Below are positions 56,778 through 64,000 of a DNA stretch of 64,000 nucleotides, piece after piece; the stretch's first letter is position 1, and every line of letters begins with the position of its first letter. Origin of the DNA: Cordilura impudica (taxonomy: Eukaryota > Arthropoda > Insecta > Diptera > Scathophagidae); contig OY821519.1 of the NCBI GenBank assembly GCA_963682025.1, positions 104,728,480 to 104,792,479 on the forward strand, given 5' to 3'. A program made the translations under genes and the position numbers. A model generated the notes under the pieces. That model searched no databases and was not told where the DNA came from. It saw nothing but the letters and a program-made list of their open reading frames with translations.

Positions 56778-57160
56778 CTAACACCTGTGAGACCACACCA
56801 ACAACAACAGTAACACTACACGCGCAACGTAATGCAATTATAACAACAACAAACATCAACAATAACCCAGACATAAATACCAACAGTACACGCGCATACC
56901 AACAGTACACGCGCATACCAATAACATAAGCTAAACGTGCTAACGTCAAAACGCATTGCTAAGCGGATTCACAGGCAGTAACCCGAATCCGCACACGCAG
57001 CCAACAAAAACGTCGTACCATCGTTCAACGTGGTAAACGCCGAATCAACAGTTATGTTTTGTTTAATTTTTATTTAAAGTTGTTTTTATTGTAAAGTCTT
57101 GCAGTCAGTTTTGAGAAACAAATGAATAAAGTTGTATTGTTAACATTTCAGTTAACAATA
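56776..57160 (+). repeat. Probable 3' LTR
   Basis: Starts after the polypurine tract (AGCTAACACC...) and ends near CAGTTAACA; contains a possible polyadenylation signal AATAAA at 57124. The 5' LTR is not in the window, so the exact borders cannot be confirmed. It includes a 20-bp direct repeat (CAACAGTACACGCGCATAC twice, 56880-56920). Confidence 0.45.
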
Positions 57161-57349
57161 AAAAAAAATATTTTTTTAAAGAATTTAGTCTAATAAATTT
57201 TAATTTATATACTCGTATATGACTGATGATTTACGTAGTCATTGTCATTTAACTTTGTTTTTATTTGTTGTTTTGAATTGTACATAAACATAAAAAATCA
57301 AAATAAAAAAAGAATTGTTATTATTATTATTATTATTAATTTGAATGAA
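57161..57349. other. AT-rich spacer with (TTA)n run
   Basis: Simple repeat of about seven TTA/ATT units at 57316-57338. Nothing else seen. Confidence 0.7.
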
Positions 57350-57723
57350 ACATTTTTTGGAGTAATGCTCATTTAAAGTTGCTACTAACACATAAATAAA
57401 ATTATACAATGATGTGTGTGTGTTTATTAAATTTGCTAGTGTGTTTGCAAAAATTGTATATGAAAAGCCCTGTGTTGAATTGAAAAATAATTTTGGACAT
57501 AAACTACTAACGACAATAACGAAATCGAATTTCATTATAATAATTGCATATCACTGACTTTGTGTTGAAGTGTACGTTGCCTCTCTCTTTGTTCAACAAA
57601 TATTTATAATAAAATAAATTGAATGAATAAAATAGATTAAAAAAAATTGAATGAAATCAATTGAATGAAAAAATAAAATATCCTAGAATTTAAACTCGAA
57701 TTTCGAGGGCCCGGCTCTGCTAG
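57350..57723 (+). mobile_element. H2 Helitron-like element, best copy
   Basis: TAATGCTCATTTAAAGTTGC, AAAAGCCCTGTGTTGAATTG and AAATATCCTAGAATTTAAAC lead to the hairpin CTCGAATTTCGAG (57695-57707) and terminal CTAG (57720-57723). Same blocks as 7660-7900. Non-coding; a plausible non-autonomous Helitron family distinct from the one at 581. Confidence 0.6.
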
Positions 57724-58426
57724 CATGTTAGTTAATCTGGAACAAATGCAAGGCAGGAGCATTTCTCTAATATTTTCATTTTGGAATATGCGCCATATTG
57801 CCTTGTTTAAAAAAAAGTATATAATGCAATGAGTGGACTTCTGTGCGTATGAGTGTTTATTTTACAAATTTTATTTTACGTCTTACTTGAGAATACGAAT
57901 TGATCTATAACAGAATGTCTGGGGTTCGAAGAAAGTAACAAGATTTCTTTGGTATATACCACTTTAATAAACAACAGTCATATATTTCTAATGTTTATGG
58001 AAATTATTGAAAAAATAAATTAATCCGAAAATTAAGAGCAAAAATTACTTTTATTTATCTAATATCGTATACACCAAATATATATTTACGAAAAAAGAAG
58101 GGAACTATTTTTAAGCAATTAAAAGAAAAAACCTTATATACACTAAATGTAAACAATGGAAATAAATATTTTTATAGTCTATGTTTTCCATTATTACTTT
58201 ATTTTTTTACAATAAAAAATGTCCCAAACCGTTCTCAATGTGCTAACACTCTTACTTAATTTAAGAAAAACTTATTAAAACATATTGTTTCTCAAACAAA
58301 TAGCACATGAAATTTTCTAATTCAGAAAGTGTTGTTAGGGGGTGTTAAACATAAATTGGTTTTTCTATAATAAAATCGAAAAACTAAAAGCAGTACAAAA
58401 ATAAAGATCAAAAGGAAACCAAAACT
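57724..58426. other. Intergenic, no gene seen
   Basis: AT-rich, no recognised repeat. Possibly 5' flank of the short candidate gene at 58427. Confidence 0.4.
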
Positions 58427-58583
58427 ATGACCACCACAGAGCAACCTATATTTCCATTTGGTAAGTAAATTAATAGAGTTGTGGTTAAGAATATTTCATT
58501 TAGCATAAAAAACAGAATTAAAATACCCAGTTCTGGATCGTAACACAATTATACAAAAATACTTAACAGAATTAAAACAGTGA
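58427..58583 (+). CDS. Possible two-exon short ORF (28 codons)
   Basis: ATG at 58427 reads MTTTEQPIFPF and is followed by a strong donor G|GTAAGTAA (58461). A 70-bp intron ends TACCCAG (58530). Exon 2 continues in phase VLDRNTIIQKYLTELKQ to TGA (58581-58583). Donor, intron length and phase are all typical of flies. The product is very short, so this could be a small peptide gene, the start of a larger gene with another exon choice, or chance. Confidence 0.3.
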
Positions 58584-59420
58584 ACTAAAAATGCTACAGC
58601 TACGCTATGCCAAAATAAAAAAAAAAAAACATAACCTACTGCTATAAGTAAATTAAAACTTACATAGTGAATTGACCTAACCCAGACTCAATTGTATTTG
58701 ACAAACCTTGAACTGATAACTGTGGGTAGACAAAAAACCTCATACAAAAAAAAAAAATATTTTTATGTATACAGTTGCTGCATTCAGGACAAGTGGCACT
58801 AGATGGTGCAACTTACAATATATATATGTGAGAAAAAAAGCAATTTTTTCTCTATGCATACCACTTTTCATCTTTTTTTTCTGAACAAAACGAACAAATT
58901 CTAAACCATTTCTTTTCTAAAGCAGAAGTTCTATACTTATTGTTTTATATGTACTATCACAATTATTTCCAGAATGTCATGCACCAGCTCAGAATATGAA
59001 TATGTCAATATTTAACAGAAGACTCCCACAAATGTACACGTACTATCATTTGATAAACACATGTTCTAAGATATGCATAAACGAGTGGGTCGCTGGCATA
59101 TGACAGCTTGTATACCCTATAGCATTCAGTGACCAGAGTATAAAGGGTTTAAGCTGATGGTGTTCATAAAAAAATAAAAGATGTGAGTCAGACCCGGCTT
59201 TATTGCACAACATTTTACGTCGAATTAGTTGTATCGGCCCGTCTGTGTGACCATATGAATCTGGGTCGAATTTAAGTAATTGTGTGTACTTATTAATACC
59301 TAATTCTAAATTCATTTATTAGATACATAATATCGTCCCTTTATTTCTTAATTTTAATTAATTAAATACGGAATGTAAAAAGTACACATCAGATACGTCA
59401 CGTCAACCAATATTATTAAT
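58584..59420. other. Intergenic, no gene seen
   Basis: AT-rich, with several A-runs. Frame 59046-59315 (minus) has no recognised motif and part of it resembles decayed DINE-like sequence (GTATCGGCCCGTCTGTGTGACC at 59229). Confidence 0.35.
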
Positions 59421-59937
59421 TATACCCTATACCACTATGTGGTTTGGGTATAATGACTTTGTGCTGCTTTTTGTAACTACAAAAATATTTGACCTTGACC
59501 CATCTTTTATTATACCAATCGGCTCAGAATCACTTTATCGGTCATTTTATCGATGTCCGGCCATCCGTCCGTCCATCTGTGTGTCCATGTAATCCTTGTA
59601 ATCAAACTACAGTTCGCAAATATGAATATATTTTAATGAAACATTGCACAAATTTTTCTCCAATTTGGTTTGAATATATTTTTTCAAAACATAAGTGAGT
59701 GTACTATATATTGTCAGGATCGGTCCATTTTTTGACCTAGTCCACATATAAATATAGCACCCGATATGAACTTTTTCATATCTGCAGCCAAAAAAAATTA
59801 ATAACAATGCCACTCGAATTTGGTTTTTGCTTATTTTCTATATCTAGTTAGTTGGTCCGAAGAGATAGGGTTTCTAAACCATGATATAGGGTATCGTATG
59901 CTCGATCTAGACCGACTATAATTTTCTTACTTATCTT
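59421..59937 (+). mobile_element. DINE-1-like element, copy D8, internally deleted
   Basis: TATACCCTATACCACTATGTG start and GTCC core (59566-59576). The sequence then jumps from the AAATATGAATATATTTTAATG block to the CACAAATTTTTCTCCAATTT block, losing about 280 bp of the middle. The end is GGGTATCGTATGCTCG, hairpin TCGATCTAGACCGA and TTCTTACTTATC. Confidence 0.8.
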
Positions 59938-60059
59938 TATCGTTGCATTTCAATTTCAGCAAAATTTGCGAATAAATAAAATATTTTATAAGCAAATAAT
60001 AAGTGACAGTCAAGCTTACTTCTGACAGAAAAGTTTTTCAACAAAACCCTTAACAGCCA

Positions 60060-60245
60060 TTTCGGCAGTGTTTCGGGCGGGGGTGAGAAATACCTAGTAA
60101 GGTCTAAAGTAGTAGACCAGTATAGTAAAACTTCCAACGGTTATGACTTTTTCAGGCGACTTAACTTTTATCCTTACCCAGATGTTTGTTTGCTTAGTTT
60201 TTCAGCTACAACTCAAGAACGATTGATGATTTCTAATTTCATTCT
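60060..60245 (+). repeat. Terminal fragment of transposon F (solo)
   Basis: CGGGGGTGAGAAATACCTAGTAAGG...TAGACCAGTATAGTAAAACTTCC...GATGTTTGTTTGCTTAG...CAAGAACGATTGATGATTTC follows the left terminal repeat of F at 33490-33700. Confidence 0.65.
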
Positions 60246-60769
60246 TCATCAAATTGCTTCCGAAAATCTAATTTTATCGAATGAAACCTCAAAAAATGAT
60301 TGAGTTGTTCCCATTTTATAAATGTCTTAACCATCTAGTGCGCCGTGATGCAAATTTGAATCATACCGAAAATCTCTCCGTAGTTTCAAAATTTGAAAAC
60401 TGTTTTGTGTAAGTGTTCGTTATATGTTGTGTCCATTTAAGTAGGCGTCGTTTTCTCTCCTTTTGAAGTACTGTTATAGCAGCATTGAATTATTGTGCAA
60501 TTTTGAAATGTCTGCTCATTAGTTTGCTGTGCATAGAGGAATCATTGTTTTTTTCTGACCTTAAATTTAATTATTTTCAACAAGTTTATTAAACAGTTGT
60601 GATTTTTACATAAGTTACACTTTTTTTATTAAAATCTAATAGTGTTTATTGGTTTTTTATGGTAAGTACTTTGCTGTGTAGAACAGATGGTTTGATGCAA
60701 GTTTGCATCACTGCGCATTTAAGTGATAGTAAAAAAAAAATTTTTTCGTATGTAACGAATTTTCAGGAT

Positions 60770-62530
60770 ATGTCAAGAAAACAACTTTTAGAGGAGGATA
60801 TTCTCCGTATTTTGTTTGATCCTGCTGCAACTAAAGATGAATTAGACGACTCCGATGATGAAGATGAAATTATGGAAGGTAAGCTTCTGAGCTTCTAATA
60901 ATGAAGATCTAGTGCACCTTCTGAGGGATGAAAATATTGTGGATCTCATGAACGACTTGAACAGTGAAGAGGAAAATGTAACTGAAAATATAGCTCCAGA
61001 AATTCCAGGAAATCTTCTTGGTGTCACAAATTTCTTAACACGAGAGGCTTGCAGACATATTGTCTGGAAAAAAAAACTAAATTTTCTGTCAGTGAAGAAG
61101 AATTAAAATTTGGAGGAAATACCGATTTGCCGCAATTTATAAAGAACTCTCAGACTCTATTCCAACTTTTCAACTACTTCATTGATGAAGACATTTTACA
61201 ACATATATTTGAGGAATCTAATTTGTATGCGAAGCGAAAAAATATTGAAGAGAGCTTTATTTTGGAAATAACTGATATTTACCAATTTATGAACATCTTT
61301 ACTTTGTCATCAATAGTGAATTACTCCAATATTCGCCTTCTATGGGACAGCCAAATTGGTTTGGACTGTGTAAAGGAATGCATGCCTCAAAAAAATTTGA
61401 ATAGATACGATCAATATTTTATTTGAACAATAATGAAAATTTCTTTGCCGATCAAACAGATCCTTGTTACGACAAATTATACAAGATTCGGCCACTGGTA
61501 GACTGTTTAAATGAAAAATTTTCATCCATTCCATTTGAAGAACACTTATCTGTTGATGATTTAAAAATATATGCCTGCAAAGCCACACAAGTGGGGCTAC
61601 AAATTATTTGTACGTTCCGCAGTATTCGGTTTTGTATACAGTTTTGAAATATATACGGGCCAATACAATTTGCCGCATAAACGTTTGCCAAGTGAGCCTG
61701 ATCTAGGACCTTCTGCCAACGTTGTTGTACAACAATTACGAAATGTCCCAAATGGATGAAACTATAAAATTTACATCGACAATTATTACACTGCCATCCC
61801 GTTGCTTATTTATTTAGGAAAAAAGGGCATATATACAGTTGGAACAGTCAGATGAAATAGGATACAAAATTGTAAATTAGCAACTGATCAAGAAATAAAA
61901 AATTGTCCTGCGGGATCATCATTTCAATTCGTTGCTGACTTTGAAGGTTTAGAGCTCGCAAACGTCTTGTGGAAAGATGATAGGAACGTAACTCTTCTGT
62001 CCTCATTCGTTGGCGTGGAACCAGAAAATGATATTAGCAGATTCGACCGTCGGGAACGCACGTCGATCATGGGTAAGTGCCCAGCGATTGTCAAAGAGTC
62101 GAACCATCATATGGGCGGTGTTGCTCTCTTAGACAGCATGATGGGGCAGAACCGAATCAAAATGAAAACCAGAAAATGGTATATGCGTTTAGTTTACCCT
62201 CTAATGGACCTAGCAGTTACAAATGCTTGGTTTTTGTATAAGCGAGGAACAGGGAATACGACTCTTACACTATTCAAATTTCGGTAAGATCTGGCATTGA
62301 CATTTTCAAAAAATAACCACAAAACAGAAACGTCCAAGAACCAACGATTCACCTTCTGACCAGCATCAGCTGTACCATCCGTAGATATCAGGCACCATCA
62401 TGTGGACCACTTATCGAAATTCCAAGAAAATAGGGTAAGATGCAAGCTGCCGGGTTGCAAAGGCCAAAGTCAACTGATTTGTAGCAAGTGTAACATAGCT
62501 TTATGTTTAACAAAAACCAAAAAATTGTAA
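60770..62530 (+). pseudogene. piggyBac-like transposase remnant 3
   Basis: Begins MSRKQLLEEDILRILFD with an acidic DDSDDEDE stretch. It then continues in shifted frames: NLLGVTNFLTREACRHIVWK, EITDIYQFMNIFTLSSIVNY, KIRPLVDCLNEKFSSIPFEE with HLSVDD (first catalytic Asp region), MPAKPHKWGYKLFVRS, KIYIDNYYTAIPLLIYLGKK with GTVR (second Asp in DNYYT), VLWKDDRNVTLLSSFVGVEP (third Asp region), GGVALLDSMMGQNRIKMKTR and KWYMRLVYPLMDLAVTNAWF. It ends in a Cys-rich zinc module (RCKLPGCKGQSQLICSKCNI, about 62438-62497). Frame breaks occur near 60880, 61070, 61395, 61570 and 61850, plus internal stops. All three catalytic regions are recognisable. Confidence 0.8.
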
Positions 62531-62661
62531 AATTTCATAAAAAATTAACAAAATTAAAGTGTTATTTTTTGTTTTGTTAGATTTATAGTCATTTTTCAGA
62601 CATATTGCAATTACTAATGTAATTAATATGCAATTTTTTTTTAATTTTTTTTTTTTTTTTG

Positions 62662-62819
62662 TTTAAATGGTGCGTGGTAGAGAAGAAGAAAGCATATATT
62701 TCAAAAATTCATAACTGCACTGTATTCTTAATGCCAGAAACCGGTCCGATTAAGAATACAGAGCAGTTATGAATTTTTGAAATATATGCTTTCTTCTTCT
62801 CTACCACGCACCATTTAAA
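62662..62819. repeat. Near-perfect hairpin (69-bp arms, 20-bp loop)
   Basis: Arm 62662-62730 and arm 62751-62819 are reverse complements with a single mismatch (GCACTG versus GCTCTG). The loop is ATGCCAGAAACCGGTCCGAT. It sits between the piggyBac transposase and the right terminal repeat. It may be a small foldback MITE nested in the element, or a hairpin-forming part of it. Confidence 0.9.
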
Positions 62820-63120
62820 GTGTTATATTTTTCTTTTTAATGTAAAATTTCATAAACAATAAATAAATAATAAGTTGGTTTTTAAAAAGAAACAAAAACC
62901 TTGTCCATTTAAATCACTATTGAAGTACAACAATTTTAGATTTTGAATTTACAGCTAAATGCGCAATGATGCAAATTTGCATCAAAGGATTTTTTGCCTT
63001 CTGCGCCCTTATAAACGAAAATTATAGAAACTGCTAGAACAAAAGTTTGTTTTTTAACCATTTCCTTTCGTTTAAGTAGTATTTTATTTAATTTGGTTTT
63101 CTTGCACACTAGAGGGTTAA

Positions 63121-63199
63121 ATAACAAAACACATTCAGGGCGTATGGTCAATATTTATTAATATGGGTGATATTTTTAATACGTATTAAATCAAACATA
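63121..63199. other. Short spacer, no feature
   Basis: AT-rich DNA after the piggyBac right target site. Confidence 0.5.
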
Positions 63200-63450
63200 C
63201 ATTACTGGTTTTATTATATTTTTTATATGGAAATATTAATAAAAACTATTAAAATTTGAGCTGACGAATAAAATGAGAAATCAAACAAACATCAAGATAA
63301 GGCAAAAATATAAAGGATCATTAAAAAAAACTTTGGCCCGAGAACGCCATTTCCTTCGGAAGTTTTACTATAATGGCCTAGTACTTTCATCCTGACTTGA
63401 AATTTCTCACCCCCAGACAAAGACCTAGAATTTTTCCACTGTGTAGTTAT
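63200..63450 (-). repeat. Terminal fragment of transposon F (solo)
   Basis: CCCGAGAACGCCATTTCC...GGAAGTTTTACTATAATGGCCTAGTACTTTCATCCTGACTTGAAATTTCTCACCCCCAG...TTTTTCCACTGTG: the right terminal repeat of F including its CACTGTG tip at about 63443. The internal side (ATATGGAAATATTAATAAAA) matches the tails of the 20800 and 46815 fragments. Confidence 0.7.
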
Positions 63451-63689
63451 AACGAAACACACATTTTTGATTTTTTCGCTTACAGACAAATCTCATCATG
63501 CGTAAATATGAACTTAAATATATAAAATAAATAAATGTCGCCATCGGGTTCGATGCACATGAACCATGAAACTTGAGAGAGTTTTTACGGTTTTTCATTT
63601 CGCGATCTTGTTTGCTTTTAAAATTTTCAAACGATTAAAATATATTTCAAAATCTATAGTCGCATGTGGCTTATAAGCGATTCCACCTG

Positions 63690-64000
63690 AGATACTAAAT
63701 TTGCAAGACGACAATATCCAACTTCTAACAGAGCTGTTTAGCTTCACTCACTACATGGAGAAATTCCCAACATTCCCAAGAAAAGTCGCGCAAAGCAAAT
63801 CAAAGAATCCCTTAATATATGGGAGATGTAAAAAATAATAGGGGCCACTAGGTTTGATTTTTTCGAAGGAATGGATACCCTCACATCATCTTTTTCCTAT
63901 GCTTTATTAACAAAAGTTTCCGACAGGGTGCAACCTGACAAATAAATGGAATTTCGTATGACCATCGGCAAGGGAATCCGATGTATTAGGAGAATTTATT
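63690..64000 (+). pseudogene. Possible non-LTR RT fragment (weak), at the window edge
   Basis: IPPEILNLQDDNIQLLTELF followed by FTHYMEKFPTFPRK resembles the linker before RT motif 1 of some non-LTR elements (IPxEILK...LFN...G.IP). Continuation breaks into other frames and runs off the window. Low confidence. Confidence 0.25.

Larger units (their letters stand above)
54546..57160 (+). mobile_element. Errantivirus-type gypsy element, 3' half with probable 3' LTR
   Basis: Order: end of integrase (54556-55182), splice-acceptor-like TTTTATTACAG (to 55203), Env-like region (55211-56738), polypurine tract AAAAGGGGGAGGAG (56764-56777) and a probable LTR to about 57160. Gag, protease, RT and the 5' LTR are not in the window, so it is a 5'-truncated insertion or has been cut. 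Stops and frameshifts in both coding regions show it is defective. Confidence 0.75.
60331..63116 (+). mobile_element. piggyBac-type element 3 with TTAA target duplication
   Basis: TTAA at 60327-60330 and 63117-63120 flank an element whose ends are inverted: CCATCTAGTGCGC at the left and, in reverse complement, CCCTCTAGTGTGC at the right. Internal repeats GATGCAAATTTGCATC (about 62970) and GATGCAAGTTTGCATC (60708), each next to a TGCGCATTTA block, are inverted with respect to each other. It encloses a decayed transposase gene. The element is essentially full-length (2786 bp). Confidence 0.85.

Noticed and set aside
56743..56949. Minus-strand hydrophobic ORF
   Set aside because: Antisense of the probable LTR; hydrophobicity comes from GTT/GTG-rich complement of ACAACA repeats.

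Overview
This window looks like a stretch of AT-rich intergenic or heterochromatic DNA from a higher fly (Brachycera, probably a calyptrate or tephritid-like species). The clues are base composition, introns of about 60-70 bp, DINE-1-type repeats with a GTCY microsatellite core, a rosa-type DD41D mariner, Helitrons and an errantivirus-type gypsy remnant. No conserved housekeeping gene, tRNA, rRNA or CRISPR array could be recognised. The window is mainly a nested pile of transposable elements with a few small multi-exon candidate host genes between them.

Layout. 0.6-2.2 kb and 6.7-7.2 kb: Helitron-like copies (5' TC, 3' hairpin plus CTAG), the first carrying an internal array of about 143-bp tandem units. 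2.4-4.4 kb and 24.9-26.9 kb: two members of a 2-kb foldback family (arms of about 800 bp, conserved centre). 8.26-10.77 kb: an internally deleted DNA transposon with GGGTCAATTTC termini, six GTGACGCTCA-like motifs and a decayed minus-strand gene. 11.8-13.4 kb: two divergent candidate small genes. Ten DINE-1-like copies or fragments lie at 5.0, 13.7, 15.0, 17.4, 21.0, 21.8, 31.5, 33.0, 50.9 and 59.4 kb. 15.9-17.0, 28.5-31.1 and 60.3-63.1 kb: three decayed piggyBac-type elements, the last with both TTAA-flanked ends. 18.1-19.4 kb: a Helitron with PIF1-helicase remains. 24.0-24.9 kb: a divergent pair of candidate spliced genes. 32.6-33.0 kb: a mariner remnant.

33.46-36.76 kb: a 3.3-kb DNA transposon with terminal inverted repeats of about 500 bp around a frameshifted, intron-containing transposase-like gene of a poorly characterised insect family. 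At least five fragments of its ends lie elsewhere in the window. 42.3-43.9 kb: degraded non-LTR pieces. 44.7-46.0 kb: a rosa-like mariner with two stops and a mutated catalytic Asp. 47.26-50.89 kb: a minus-strand non-LTR retrotransposon that landed inside a DINE copy, leaving a duplication of about 20 bp. 51.9-54.1 kb: a plus-strand non-LTR element with an intact 645-residue reverse-transcriptase frame. 54.1-54.5 kb: an endonuclease fragment. 54.5-57.2 kb: the 3' half of an errantivirus-type gypsy element (integrase end, Env-like, probable 3' LTR). 58.4 kb: a possible two-exon short ORF.

Most elements are broken by stops and frameshifts. The only long intact coding frame is the reverse transcriptase at 51.9-53.8 kb. 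The least described elements are the two unusual DNA transposons at 8.3-10.8 kb and 33.5-36.8 kb. All family assignments come from reading motifs by eye; no database search was possible.
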